Of a stretch of 42,262 nt of DNA, positions 17,923 through 26,088 are shown in pieces (positions within the stretch are counted from its first letter, which is position 1; each line of letters starts with the position of its first letter). The translations under genes were made by a program, and so were the position numbers. Where the stretch lies: positions 1 through 42,262 of the forward strand of contig NZ_JMLS01000037.1 of assembly GCF_000686845.1 (NCBI RefSeq), given 5' to 3'. The notes beneath the pieces were generated by a model. It was not told where the DNA came from, did not search any database, and saw only the letters and a list, made by a program, of their open reading frames with translations. Origin of the DNA: Paenibacillus sp. UNC451MF. Its GTDB lineage: Bacteria > Bacillota > Bacilli > Paenibacillales > NBRC-103111.

Positions 17923-18720
17923 ATGTATAACACACTTGAACCGAATAGCCTGCTTCCGCAGGAAAAAATCGAGTTTTACCGCAAAAACGGCTTCGTTCAA
18001 ATCCACAACGTACTCACGGCTGACGAGCTGGAGGAATTGCGCGACTACATGGACGAAGCGATGAATTCTGCCCAAGGTATGTCCACTCAGACGGATCAAA
18101 AAGGGGGAGCCTACTACCGTGTGCTGAATCAGCGGGTTAATATTTGGCGGGATCATGCCGGCATGGCCAAATATACAGCGCATTCGCGCTTTGCGGAAAT
18201 GGCCAGGCAATTGGTCGGCGCAAGCGGGATCAGGCTGTTTCATGATCACGCCCTACTGAAAATGCCCGGTGATTCGAAGCCAACCCCTTGGCACCAGGAC
18301 TTGACGTATTGGCCGATGAACGAAACCGGAGCGCTGTCGATCTGGATTACGCTCGATGACGTGGACGAGCGCAACGGCTGCATGATGTTCGTGCCGGGCT
18401 CACGCAGCATCGGCAAGCTGAGCCCGATCAGTCTCGTCGATCCGCAGGACATCTTCGAATATACGAAAGGGACCGAGCACGAGCATACGAAGCCGGTCAT
18501 CGTCCGCATGAAGGCGGGAAGCTGCACTTTCCACGACGGACTGACGTTCCACTACGCCCATTCGAACGTCACCGACAAGCCGCGCCGGGTGCTCGCCATC
18601 ATCTACATGACCGACGGCACGACGTACAGCGGCAAGTCCCATACGATTACGAACGGCCTAGGTCTTGCCGTGGGTGAGCCGATCCGCGGCGGTCTGTTTC
18701 CATTACTCGCGCGGGCTTAA
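17923..18720 (+). CDS. Phytanoyl-CoA dioxygenase (PhyH) family protein
   Basis: A 265-residue Fe(II)/2-oxoglutarate-dependent oxygenase. The iron ligands are His124 and Asp126 in PWHQDLTYW, and most likely His210 in FHDGLTFHYAHSN; Arg221 or Arg222 (DKPRRV) would bind 2-oxoglutarate. The stretch GALSIWITLDDVDERNGCM is characteristic of the family. It hydroxylates or decarboxylates a small organic compound; in Paenibacillus such genes occur with AraC regulators and sugar genes, but the substrate is not known. The ATG at 17923 has AAAGGAGTG before it. A terminator follows at 18740. No transporter is nearby. Confidence 0.85.
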   Translation: MYNTLEPNSLLPQEKIEFYRKNGFVQIHNVLTADELEELRDYMDEAMNSAQGMSTQTDQKGGAYYRVLNQRVNIWRDHAGMAKYTAHSRFAEMARQLVGASGIRLFHDHALLKMPGDSKPTPWHQDLTYWPMNETGALSIWITLDDVDERNGCMMFVPGSRSIGKLSPISLVDPQDIFEYTKGTEHEHTKPVIVRMKAGSCTFHDGLTFHYAHSNVTDKPRRVLAIIYMTDGTTYSGKSHTITNGLGLAVGEPIRGGLFPLLARA

Positions 18721-18739
18721 GTCGAAGTTTGAACAACAG

Positions 18740-18773
18740 CAGGAGCAGTTGCCGCGGCAGCAGTTCCTGTTTT
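18740..18773 (+). terminator. Rho-independent terminator after PhyH
   Basis: CAGGAGCAGTTGCC (18740-18753) folds back on GGCAGCAGTTCCTG (18756-18769) with one mismatch and two G-U pairs, followed by four T. Confidence 0.65.
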
Positions 18774-18821
18774 CATTGAAGAAACGGACAGGTTAGCGCA
18801 ATAAGTTGGGAGGGACTGATA

Positions 18822-19115
18822 ATGATGATTCCGACTGAATTGGATGGTGCGAAGGTAATTCAACACACATCAAATTCTATGGCAAACCACTATGGGGTAG
18901 TTGGAATATTGAATGATAGCCAAGAAATTATAGACCAACTTCGCATTACTGCAATGGCAATTTGTCAGTACGAAGGAAGTAATAAGTATTATCTTTTTTC
19001 TTGTGATACGAATTGGGAAGTCATTGGAGATTTTGATTTCGATACGCTAGAAGATGCAGTGGCGAGTACTAAACTAAGCCATAACGTTAATGAATACGAT
19101 TGGATAACTACATAA
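18822..19115 (+). CDS. Small hypothetical protein, 97 residues
   Basis: A 97-residue acidic protein with mixed alpha/beta appearance. Readable blocks are NHYGVVGILND, EIIDQLRITAMAICQYEG, NKYYLFSCDTNWEVIGDFDFDTLEDAVAS. There is no signal peptide. GGGAGGG at 18808-18814 serves the ATG at 18822. It resembles the small single-domain proteins often found beside toxins as immunity partners, but no toxin is adjacent and I do not recognise the family. It is AT-rich like the other small genes in this window. Confidence 0.65.
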   Translation: MMIPTELDGAKVIQHTSNSMANHYGVVGILNDSQEIIDQLRITAMAICQYEGSNKYYLFSCDTNWEVIGDFDFDTLEDAVASTKLSHNVNEYDWITT

Positions 19116-19193
19116 TGCATGCAATTCAACTATCCGAGACGATCGACAGATAGATATATGTACTGAAGACAAGCAAACTTAAGGTGGTTCCAC

Positions 19194-19241
19194 ATGAATA
19201 AAGAAGTTTCATTAAGGGTGGTCGGCATGCTGAAGCGCTAA
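19194..19241 (+). CDS. Very short possible peptide gene (15 residues)
   Basis: ATG at 19194 with AAGGTGG six bases upstream opens a 15-codon frame, MNKEVSLRVVGMLKR. It may be a chance frame or a leftover from a larger gene; only the ribosome binding site supports it. Confidence 0.15.
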   Translation: MNKEVSLRVVGMLKR

Positions 19242-19363
19242 AAAAGAATTAAGAAGAGGAGGAAACTCATTCTGAGAACTTGCTCCGCCGGATATGAATA
19301 TGGAATCCAAGGAGTGGCATACTTTTATCGTACTGCTCATACCGATAAAGGGAGGTAGGAAGG

Positions 19364-19462
19364 ATGTCTCGCAATAATGCGAACAATAACGGCAAAAAAT
19401 CTCAACCTGGAAATAACCAGGACTCCGAGGTAGCTGGATCCAATGGCAAAACGAAGCAATAA
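19364..19462 (+). CDS. 32-residue hydrophilic protein, small spore-protein-like
   Basis: A short gene with AAAGGGAGG (19347-19355) before the ATG at 19364 and a terminator directly after the stop. The product is MSRNNANNNGKKSQPGNNQD followed by an Asn/Gly/Lys/Gln tail ending KTKQ: no hydrophobic core, no Cys, no Trp. Composition and size resemble minor small acid-soluble spore proteins, which are commonly short and Asn/Gln/Lys-rich. The family was not recognised, so the spore link is inference. The good RBS plus terminator makes this a real gene in my view. Confidence 0.6.
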   Translation: MSRNNANNNGKKSQPGNNQDSEVAGSNGKTKQ

Positions 19463-19470
19463 AGGAGTAA

Positions 19471-19496
19471 AAACCGCCGAATAGGGCGGTTTTTTT
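19471..19496 (+). terminator. Rho-independent terminator after the 32-residue gene
   Basis: AAACCGCC (19471-19478) pairs with GGCGGTTT (19485-19492), followed by a T run to 19496. Confidence 0.85.
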
Positions 19497-19631
19497 CGTG
19501 AGGGATATCCGGAAATGATTGGGTCAATGTGATCGGAAGGGCAGCTGCTGTAGCATATTTCATTGTGTCGTCTATTGACGGAGTGCTTTTTAGATAAAGT
19601 TGGATTGTGTTTTTTATCGGAATAAGTCTCT

Positions 19632-19804
19632 GAAGGATTTTTACCAGTGATGGCTTCAAGATTCCTTAAAAGCTGATGGAAAAGCAGTAATCCCTCATGT
19701 GTATGAATGATTGAAAAACTCTTACCGTAGGGCGTTCCTTTGTCTAAGAACGCCTGGCCCTGACTTTCTCCTTTAGCAATATCCAGTCCGACTACTGGAT
19801 TCAT
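19632..19804 (-). pseudogene. IS110-family transposase, N-terminal fragment
   Basis: The start is MNPVVGLDIAKGESQGQAFL, continuing DKGTPYGKSFSIIHTHEG and a leucine-rich stretch ending LEAITGKNPS, which matches the first 55 or so residues of IS110-family DEDD transposases; the first Asp (GLDIAKG) is the family's catalytic D. Past about 19632 the frame runs into unrelated sequence and the rest of the protein (about 300 residues or more, including the serine-containing C-terminal domain) is absent. It cannot be active. Confidence 0.75.
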
Positions 19805-19817
19805 TTCTGCATGTCAT
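19726..19817. repeat. 92-base direct repeat, copy 1
   Basis: Identical in every base to 19826-19917; the copies are 100 bases apart with 8 bases between them. This copy covers the first 26 codons of the IS110 transposase fragment plus 13 bases upstream. Confidence 0.95.
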
Positions 19818-19825
19818 GTCGGTAG

Positions 19826-19917
19826 CGTAGGGCGTTCCTTTGTCTAAGAACGCCTGGCCCTGACTTTCTCCTTTAGCAATATCCAGTCCGACTACTGGAT
19901 TCATTTCTGCATGTCAT
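19826..19917. repeat. 92-base direct repeat, copy 2
   Basis: The second exact copy. Its own start codon (complement of 19902-19904) opens the same 26 residues, then the frame runs through the 8-base spacer and copy 1 in a different phase. Confidence 0.95.
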
Positions 19918-20130
19918 AGCTTCGCTTGTTATTCGAGATCATAGTCTCAACCAACCTCAAACATGTTTCTACAAGTAGGGGGTGAACAGTTTAGCTGACG
20001 AGATCAAGGTCCCACGGACAGTTGCGTTCGACCCCGGCTACCGTTTACTAAACCTCTTAAATGCAAAGAGGTCAACCAGTAAAAACTGGCTGACTTCATA
20101 ATACGAACGGACAGTTTAACGTAATCATAA
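19918..20130 (-). ncRNA. Possible remnant of an IS110 bridge (seek) RNA
   Basis: In IS110-group elements a structured noncoding RNA encoded just upstream of the transposase gene recognises target and donor DNA. This noncoding stretch lies in exactly that position on the minus strand and contains stem-loops (CCAGT/ACTGG and CCTCTT/AAGAGG near 20051-20085). No covariance model was run, so it is a positional guess. Confidence 0.25.
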
Positions 20131-20287
20131 TCATCAAAGTCTAGGGATTTATACATTGTAGTTTACTGTCTTGAACAGTTCATTACTTACCTCAAGGTTA
20201 TTAAATGGATTTCAATACAGTCCTTGTCATGCTCCCCCTTATTTACTATGATATTGGATATAATTAACATAGGGCGGAGTGATCACT
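20131..20287. other. Leader of the MFS gene with a -10 element
   Basis: An AT-rich leader with TATAAT at 20259-20264 about 24 bases before the start codon. The region 17 bases upstream has no convincing -35. Confidence 0.35.
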
Positions 20288-21493
20288 TTGGCTAACGCTG
20301 AGGCAAGTTATCGAATCCCTCTTTTTTGTATCGTGACCTTGCTGTTCTGGTTTTCCATGTATACTTGCGTTCCGATTTTGGCCTCGTATGTGGAGTATCT
20401 AGGCGCTTCCCACCAAATGGCCGGCTTTATTGTCGGTATGTACGGGCTAAGCCAGATGCTGTTGCGGATTCCCGTTGGAGTGCTTTCAGACCGCTATCAC
20501 AAGCGCAAATTGTTTATCTTGTTCGGTCTGCTATTCTCTGTACTGGCCGGACTGGGCATTCTGATCAGCCAGGAGATCACCTGGATTCTCATCCTGAGGG
20601 CACTTGCGGGTGCTGCGGCAGCCACTTGGGTCGATTTTACCATTTTGTTCGTCAGCTACTTCAAGAAAGAAGAAACAACCAAAGCGTTGGGAACGCTGTC
20701 CTTTTACAATTCGATGGGACAAATGCTCGGTATTCTTCTCGGCGGATGGTTTGCGGACCGTTTCGGATGGGAGTCCTCGTTTATCATCGGTGCGGCGGTA
20801 GGAGCGATAGGGCTCGTCGGTGCATTGTATCTGGTTGAAAAGGTGGATAAGCACGCGCAAAAAATTACCTTCGATGGTGTTCTAGAAGTTGCGAAGGACC
20901 GAACGCTGCTTACTGTTTCCTTTTTATCCATTTTGTTTCAAGTACTAACCTTCGCCACTGTGTTTGGCTTCACACCAGTGTTTGCCCAGTCGCTAGAAGC
21001 CACTAAGCTTGATATGGGGCTGCTGACCTTCTTTTCCACGTTCCCTACCGCGTTAGCCGCCTGGTTCGGGGGAAGGCATTTGGCGCAAAAGCTGGGAGAG
21101 CGGAACACGATCATTATCGGTTTTATCATCAGCGGGGTTTTTACTGTGGCAATTCCTTTCACATCAACACTCTGGGTGCTCATGCTGACACAAGCTTTGG
21201 CCGGTTTTGGAAGAGGCTTTACTTCACCGGTGCTGATGTCATTGAGCATAAAGCATATGGAAACCGGAAAACGTGCCACTGCGATGGGTTTCTATCAGGC
21301 AATTTACGGCTTAGGGATGTTCGGAGGCCCCTTATTCATGGGAGCCGCAGGAGATTGGCTATCCTTAGAGAACGGCTTCCTGATGGTAGGCGCTCTCGGC
21401 TGTGTCACTTCCATACTGGCTTACCTACTGCTGAGTAGGGCAAGGGCCGGAACGACTGTACCTCCTCGCGCGCCCGACGCACTGACGAAATGA
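20288..21493 (+). CDS. MFS transporter (DHA1-like, 12 membrane segments)
   Basis: A 401-residue integral membrane protein of the major facilitator superfamily. Motif A appears as GVLSDRYHKRK between segments 2 and 3, and a second copy-like GGRHLAQKLGERN in the second half. Twelve hydrophobic segments can be counted. It would use the proton gradient to export a drug or small metabolite. TTG 20288 lies eight bases after GGCGGAG (20273-20279); the GTG at 20279 overlaps that site and is less likely. A terminator follows at 21604. Confidence 0.85.
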   Translation: MANAEASYRIPLFCIVTLLFWFSMYTCVPILASYVEYLGASHQMAGFIVGMYGLSQMLLRIPVGVLSDRYHKRKLFILFGLLFSVLAGLGILISQEITWILILRALAGAAAATWVDFTILFVSYFKKEETTKALGTLSFYNSMGQMLGILLGGWFADRFGWESSFIIGAAVGAIGLVGALYLVEKVDKHAQKITFDGVLEVAKDRTLLTVSFLSILFQVLTFATVFGFTPVFAQSLEATKLDMGLLTFFSTFPTALAAWFGGRHLAQKLGERNTIIIGFIISGVFTVAIPFTSTLWVLMLTQALAGFGRGFTSPVLMSLSIKHMETGKRATAMGFYQAIYGLGMFGGPLFMGAAGDWLSLENGFLMVGALGCVTSILAYLLLSRARAGTTVPPRAPDALTK

Positions 21494-21603
21494 TGTTGTT
21501 ACTGTAGTACGCTTTACCCGTCATTCCATTGTTTAATATGGGACAGAGAAAGGGAATGTGTAGAGGACTACCTGATTGTTAGAACAAGTGAGCATTTGAA
21601 TGA

Positions 21604-21643
21604 AAGGGGAGTTTAAGCAGCTTTGTGCTTGACTCCTTTTTTT
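21604..21643 (+). terminator. Rho-independent terminator after the MFS gene
   Basis: AGGGGAGT with ACTCCTTT and an inner AAGCA/TGCTT stem, followed by a T run to 21643. Confidence 0.75.
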
Positions 21644-21792
21644 GTCGTCCGCTGCTAGCACTCGAAACAACCATGATAGGTGTTCTAATATCCCCAAACA
21701 CACCAATCTAATACTTTATTTAACGAGAACCGTAGATCAATATAAAAAAATTAGGTGATAGGTCATTTTTTTACCATAACTTTTCATGTATC

Positions 21793-21819
21793 CACCTCGT
21801 CTTAATGATGGAGGTGATG
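21793..21819 (+). promoter_or_regulatory. Hairpin sequestering the DUF5050 ribosome binding site
   Basis: CACCTC (21793-21798) is the exact complement of GAGGTG (21811-21816), which is part of the ribosome binding site GGAGGTGATG for the ATG at 21827. Folding would hide the site. This is visible; a regulatory role is inference. Confidence 0.4.
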
Positions 21820-21826
21820 TCCCATT

Positions 21827-23266
21827 ATGTGGAAGAAAACAATTGTGTTTTTTGGAATGCTGCTGATCGGTTTAAGCAGTTCAAGTCAAGTACTGGATGT
21901 ACAGGCAAATGCTGTGCAAGTACAGGTTAGTATCCCAACGTTCCCCATTGCCGTTAACGGGACGTACATGGACGTGAATCATAATGAATATCCTCCTCTA
22001 CTTTACAAAGACGTCACTTACTCCCCGATGACTTGGAAGAATACCTCGGCGCTTGGGTTGTCGGTCTCTTGGGATGCAGTAGGGGGGTTATCGCTGCAGA
22101 AGAAAGACGCATGCACGCCCCTAGAGCAAGATTTGGTACCGCAAACAATTTCATATGAATATGATACCATCCAAACAGCAGAATTGACGCCTTTTTCCGT
22201 CCAAGTCAACGGAAAATCAGTTGATAATGTGAAAGAGATGTATCCGATCCTGCTTTTCCGTAACATCACGTATTTTCCGATGACGTGGCGATTCACTCAC
22301 GATGAGTTTGGCTGGAAGACAAGTTGGAACACAACTCGAGGATTGAGCATCGAATCGTGTGAAGAGAAAACCCATAAGCCTGAGCAACAGAATAGCTTTT
22401 TCAATGTAACCAATGGCGGTCTTGTTGCTGTTCAGGGCGACTGGATTTATATGAACCCGGATGGAAAGAAGCTCGTTAAAGTCAACAAAAACGGAGGAGA
22501 AGAAATTAAGCTCACGGGCGATAATGCCAGATCGATCAATGTCGTCGGAGAGTGGCTGTACTATGCTGTGGCCAATGACGGTATTTACAAAATCAAAACA
22601 GATGGAACGCAGCGCAGCCAGATAGTTGACGCACCGCATGCCCTAAATACAATATGGGTGAAGGACAATTCAATCTACTATGTTCATCAATTGTTTCAGG
22701 TTCGAGAAGGCACAATGGGTGGCAATGATCGACACAACGGCATCTACAAGATAAACATCGACGGTACGGGAGACCAGTTGCTCGTTAGTGGCAAAATCAA
22801 TTACTACATGGCACTGAATGGCAACAAAATTTATTATCTTATGGAGGGTGAGGCAACAAATAATCTGTACGCCATGAATCTTGATGGCTCCGAGCAGGTG
22901 AGACTGCAGGCAGATGTGTCACGGATGACGGTCATTGACGGCTGGATTTATATGGTGCAAAACAATTCGTATCAACTCAACAAGATGAGCCTTGACGATT
23001 CCGTCGTCATTCCCGTATACACCGCCGAAAAAAATATTATAGCATTGAGTTATCGTGACGGATGGATTTACTTGGTAAGGGGTTCTTTCGGCATCCAAGG
23101 GGCTGCAACGATCGAGAGAATCCGGGTAGATGGATCGGATTTTGAGAAACTTACGGAGGCACGAGCTTGGAGTCTTTATTTTGCTGGTAAAACGCTATAT
23201 TTCCCTAATGACACTAAGTTGGGAGGAGTAGGAAATTATTACTTCGAGCACATGGACGTCGAGTAA
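21827..23266 (+). CDS. Secreted DUF5050-type protein with stalk-like N-terminus
   Basis: A 479-residue exported protein. A signal peptide (residues 1-27, MWKKTIVFFGMLLIGLSSSS, cleavage around VQANA) is followed by two related N-terminal repeats (about 40-95 and 120-175), each with FPI..NG or FSVQVNG, YPPLL/YPILL, TYSPMTW/TYFPMTW and GLSVSW/GWKTSW, like the copper-amine-oxidase-type stalk module. The C-terminal half is a beta-propeller-like series of blocks such as GDWIYMNPDGKKLVKVNKNG, EWLYYAVANDGIYKIKTDG and DGWIYMVQN, typical of DUF5050. It probably acts on the cell surface, perhaps as a binding or structural protein. The ribosome binding site is covered by a hairpin. Confidence 0.82.
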   Translation: MWKKTIVFFGMLLIGLSSSSQVLDVQANAVQVQVSIPTFPIAVNGTYMDVNHNEYPPLLYKDVTYSPMTWKNTSALGLSVSWDAVGGLSLQKKDACTPLEQDLVPQTISYEYDTIQTAELTPFSVQVNGKSVDNVKEMYPILLFRNITYFPMTWRFTHDEFGWKTSWNTTRGLSIESCEEKTHKPEQQNSFFNVTNGGLVAVQGDWIYMNPDGKKLVKVNKNGGEEIKLTGDNARSINVVGEWLYYAVANDGIYKIKTDGTQRSQIVDAPHALNTIWVKDNSIYYVHQLFQVREGTMGGNDRHNGIYKINIDGTGDQLLVSGKINYYMALNGNKIYYLMEGEATNNLYAMNLDGSEQVRLQADVSRMTVIDGWIYMVQNNSYQLNKMSLDDSVVIPVYTAEKNIIALSYRDGWIYLVRGSFGIQGAATIERIRVDGSDFEKLTEARAWSLYFAGKTLYFPNDTKLGGVGNYYFEHMDVE

Positions 23267-23475
23267 TCTTTTTTATGCTGATCCAGATAACTGAAAAAAA
23301 ACACCCTTGGTCAGTATAATGATGGATTTCATTCTTTAGATAATGGTAACCATGACAATAAAGCAGACATAATTGTAACTTTGATTAAGACAAGCAAGGA
23401 ATGGAGGATATCGAATATTGAGATGAGAAAGAATAAGCATCTAAGCTCATTTACGGCTTGCCGTTTATGAATGAA

Positions 23476-23506
23476 AAAGGTTGGGGATACCGTTCCCCAA
23501 CCTTTC
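23476..23506. terminator. Bidirectional terminator after the DHA2 transporter gene
   Basis: AAAGGTTGGGGA (23476-23487) and TCCCCAACCTTT (23494-23505) form a perfect 12-base inverted repeat with a 6-base loop, immediately after the leftward gene's stop codon at 23508-23510; the minus strand then has a T run. Confidence 0.85.
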
Positions 23507-23507
23507 T

Positions 23508-24992
23508 TTAGTTTGAAGGTGATTTAGCAGCTCTCACTTGTTCAACAGATTTTTCAATTTCATTTTTTAAAGCTAGTTTTTTGGGCATAAATAGCGTCAG
23601 AAGAATTGCGGCAACCGCTAATATCGTCATGAACATGTAAGAATCGCTTGAGCCCATGATCGAAGAGTGACTGGCTATTTGTTGAGGCGACAATCCGACG
23701 TTCTCTTTTGCGATTTCGGTGGCATGATGGGCTGTTTGAGAAGTAAATACAGTAACCACGACAGCCGTTCCAATCGCTCCTGCGATTTGTCGAACCGTAT
23801 TGTTAACAGCGGAGCCATGAGTGCCAAGATGTCTAGGCAACGCATTTAATCCAGCCGTATTGAGCGGCATCGTAATGCAGCTTAAGCCTATTCGTAAGCA
23901 AATGGTACGAATCAGCAGATAAAAATAACTGGTGGAATCAGATAAGTCAGTAACCGCCCACATAGCAGGAATAATGAATAAAAGTCCGGTAATAAATAAG
24001 GGCTTCGGACCCAATTTATCGTATAGCTTACCCGTGTAAGGAGATAACAATGCATTGATAACGGCACCTGGCAGTAACAACAGACCAGCTTCAAAGGCGG
24101 TATAACCTCGACCAGTCTGAAGGTAAATCGGTAGCAGGATCATATCTGCATACATCATCATAGTTACCAGAACGTTAATTATGGAGGTTAAAGAAAATAT
24201 TTTGTATTTAAATACAGATAAATTCAACAACGGATCCTTAGATTTTATTTGACGGAGGCAAAAAATAAACGTGAACAGAACTCCAATGATCAAGGAACAA
24301 ATAACAACAGGGGAGTCCCAACCTTTCTTGCCCGCTGCGCTAAAACCAAATAAAACAAAGCCAAAACCAATCGTTGATAAAACAACACTAAATACATCCA
24401 GTTTGGCCTTTACAGTTTCCGATACATTGACTAAATTTTTTAATGCCAGCAAAATAACGATGATCGTAAACGGAACTATACCGATAAATAACCACCTCCA
24501 CGATACATACTCAATAATGAAACCAGATAGAGTAGGCGCTATGGCTGGAGCAAAGATAACGGCAAATCCGATAAGTCCCATCACGCTTCCTCGTTTTTCG
24601 GTTGGGATAATCATTAGAATAACGCTCATCATTAGAGGTGTAATGATTCCCGTACCGGCTGCTTGAACCATACGACCAACTAGTAACACTTCGAAATTAG
24701 ATGACATTGCGCAGATAAGGCTGCCTACTAATAAGAAAATCATGGAACTTAAGAATAATTGTCTTGTCGTAAAACGTTTCATTAAAAATGCCGTTATGGG
24801 GATCAGGACTCCATTCACGAGCATAAATCCGGTTGAAAGCCATTGTGCGGTGGTAGCCGATACATGGAATACATCCATTAAATTCGGTAGGGCAACATTC
24901 AACAATGTTTGATTCAAGGTGGACAAAAAGCAACCCAAAATCATAACAAACAATAAGACTCCTACCTTAATGTTGTCTCTCTCTTTTTCCAT
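23508..24992 (-). CDS. MFS drug efflux pump, DHA2 / EmrB-QacA type
   Basis: A 494-residue membrane protein with about 14 hydrophobic segments, the DHA2 layout. NQTLLNVALPNLMDVF near residue 28, WLSTGFMLVNGVLIPITAFL near 49 and GRMVQAAGTGIITPLMMSV near 105 (motif C-like) are typical of QacA/EmrB-type pumps. It exports drugs or toxic cations in exchange for protons. It is transcribed away from a TetR-type gene at 25163 across a 170-base gap, a standard repressor/pump arrangement. The minus-strand start at 24992 has GGGAGGAAT upstream. The gene is AT-rich compared with the flanking ones. Confidence 0.88.
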   Translation of the reverse strand: MEKERDNIKVGVLLFVMILGCFLSTLNQTLLNVALPNLMDVFHVSATTAQWLSTGFMLVNGVLIPITAFLMKRFTTRQLFLSSMIFLLVGSLICAMSSNFEVLLVGRMVQAAGTGIITPLMMSVILMIIPTEKRGSVMGLIGFAVIFAPAIAPTLSGFIIEYVSWRWLFIGIVPFTIIVILLALKNLVNVSETVKAKLDVFSVVLSTIGFGFVLFGFSAAGKKGWDSPVVICSLIIGVLFTFIFCLRQIKSKDPLLNLSVFKYKIFSLTSIINVLVTMMMYADMILLPIYLQTGRGYTAFEAGLLLLPGAVINALLSPYTGKLYDKLGPKPLFITGLLFIIPAMWAVTDLSDSTSYFYLLIRTICLRIGLSCITMPLNTAGLNALPRHLGTHGSAVNNTVRQIAGAIGTAVVVTVFTSQTAHHATEIAKENVGLSPQQIASHSSIMGSSDSYMFMTILAVAAILLTLFMPKKLALKNEIEKSVEQVRAAKSPSN

Positions 24993-25033
24993 TACAACAT
25001 ATTCCTCCCAATTGTTGCTTTATAGACATAATA

Positions 25034-25134
25034 TCAATAAAATAGATCTTAACACATGTATAATTAATTTCCCATTTACAGATTCTTTTTAAATGTCGAT
25101 TAATCGGCAGTTTAAATCCCGATGTCAATAAAAT
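25034..25134. promoter_or_regulatory. Control region between the pump and TetR genes
   Basis: A near-palindrome TGTCGATT|AATCGGCA lies at 25094-25109 (seven of eight base pairs match), and TCAATAAAAT occurs twice as a direct repeat at 25034-25043 and 25125-25134. Such elements near a divergent TetR gene are the probable operators for autoregulation and control of the pump. Confidence 0.45.
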
Positions 25135-25162
25135 GGTGTATTATCGATAAAGGAGTATTGAA

Positions 25163-25720
25163 ATGTCTATAACTAGAAAAGAGGATCCGCGAGCGGTAAG
25201 GTCCAAACAAACCTTCAAGAAGGCCATGCTCTCGATTTTGAACGAAGAAGCTCCCCCTCACCAAATAACTGTGCAGAGAATCGCTGATAGAGCCGAATTA
25301 AACAGAGCCACATTTTATCTTCACTTTCAAGATGTTGACGATTTGATGGACCAAATATCAAATGATTTTTTCGACGAACTGTCTAACAAGTTAAATCCTC
25401 TTACACATGATGAAATCAAAGAGGATCGAGAACAATTTACACTTTTTTTAGACCATATCTATACAAATCGAAGGCTTATTTCTGTTTTGTTTGAACACAA
25501 AGGCTCTGAAACGAAATTATTCGTTCTTATAAGAAATCTTATCGAAGCTCGACGAAACAAGAAGTTAGATCTAATACCAACTAATTACGTGTCCATTGAT
25601 ATTTTAACCTCGTCGATACTTGGTGTATTGACGTGGTGGATGAAGGATGGGATCAATTTCAGCTCGGAATACATCGCCAATCAAGTCGCTTTACTTTACA
25701 AGCGGTTACCATTTGAATGA
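25163..25720 (+). CDS. TetR/AcrR family transcriptional regulator
   Basis: A 185-residue repressor. The N-terminal HTH (residues 12-60) reads SKQTFKKAMLSILN, then ITVQRIADRAELNRATFYLHFQD, the classic TetR recognition helix. The C-terminal part has a TetR_C-type helical ligand-binding domain (TSSILGVLTWWMKDGINFSSEYI). The ATG at 25163 has AAAGGAG upstream. It is divergent from the DHA2 pump and likely represses it until a drug binds. Confidence 0.88.
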   Translation: MSITRKEDPRAVRSKQTFKKAMLSILNEEAPPHQITVQRIADRAELNRATFYLHFQDVDDLMDQISNDFFDELSNKLNPLTHDEIKEDREQFTLFLDHIYTNRRLISVLFEHKGSETKLFVLIRNLIEARRNKKLDLIPTNYVSIDILTSSILGVLTWWMKDGINFSSEYIANQVALLYKRLPFE

Positions 25721-25957
25721 AATATATGAGCCAAAGACGAAATACTCAATATGAAAACCCCTGAGATTTTAACGGAATGTAAATTACAGATTATACAGAA
25801 CTAACCGATAAGTACGGAAAAGTATTCATGGTAGGGGAGGGTTGCTTGAAGTAGAAGCATATCAGGCTTGGTTGAAAGATGAAGCGGAGAGAAACATAAT
25901 ATACTGGCGGAAATTATCCCGTTAGTAGATTTAAGACTATTGAGATAGTGAGATCAA

Positions 25958-25987
25958 AAAAGGGCCACCCGTAAAGGATGGCCTTTA
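25958..25987. terminator. Terminator hairpin downstream of tetR
   Basis: AAAGG.CCA.CC pairs with GG.TGGCCTTT; the left flank is A-rich, so the minus strand also has a T run and the hairpin can work in both directions. Confidence 0.6.
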
Positions 25988-26050
25988 AACTTCCCGTTAC
26001 AGACTGCGCGGAAAACCGAAAAATAAAAAAATAAATGTCATGAAAGCATC

Positions 26051-26088
26051 AAAAAAAAATTACGCGAAAGAAGTATTTCGCGTAATTT
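26051..26088 (-). terminator. Leftward terminator for the DUF3892 gene
   Basis: AAATTACGCGAAA (26057-26069) and TTTCGCGTAATTT (26076-26088) are a perfect 13-base inverted repeat; on the minus strand the hairpin is followed by a T run. Confidence 0.75.

Larger units (their letters stand above)
19630..20130 (-). mobile_element. Truncated IS110-family element, 5' part only
   Basis: The minus strand keeps the start of an IS110-type transposase (19632-19804) and about 300 bases upstream of it, the part that in IS110-group elements encodes the guide (bridge) RNA. The 5' end is partly duplicated (see repeats). The 3' two thirds of the transposase are missing. Hairpins CCTCTT/AAGAGG and CCAGT/ACTGG lie at about 20051-20085 in the noncoding part. 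The boundaries given are estimates. Confidence 0.55.
21494..21826. other. Intergenic region, terminator then leader of the DUF5050 gene
   Basis: No gene is supported. The region holds the terminator at 21604-21643 and, at its right end, the hairpin at 21793-21816 that covers the next gene's ribosome binding site. Confidence 0.5.

Noticed and set aside
19317-19347. A sigma-G-like promoter (GCATA and CATAC) before the 32-residue gene
   Set aside because: Spacing and the -10 do not match well enough, so spore-specific control is not claimed from it.
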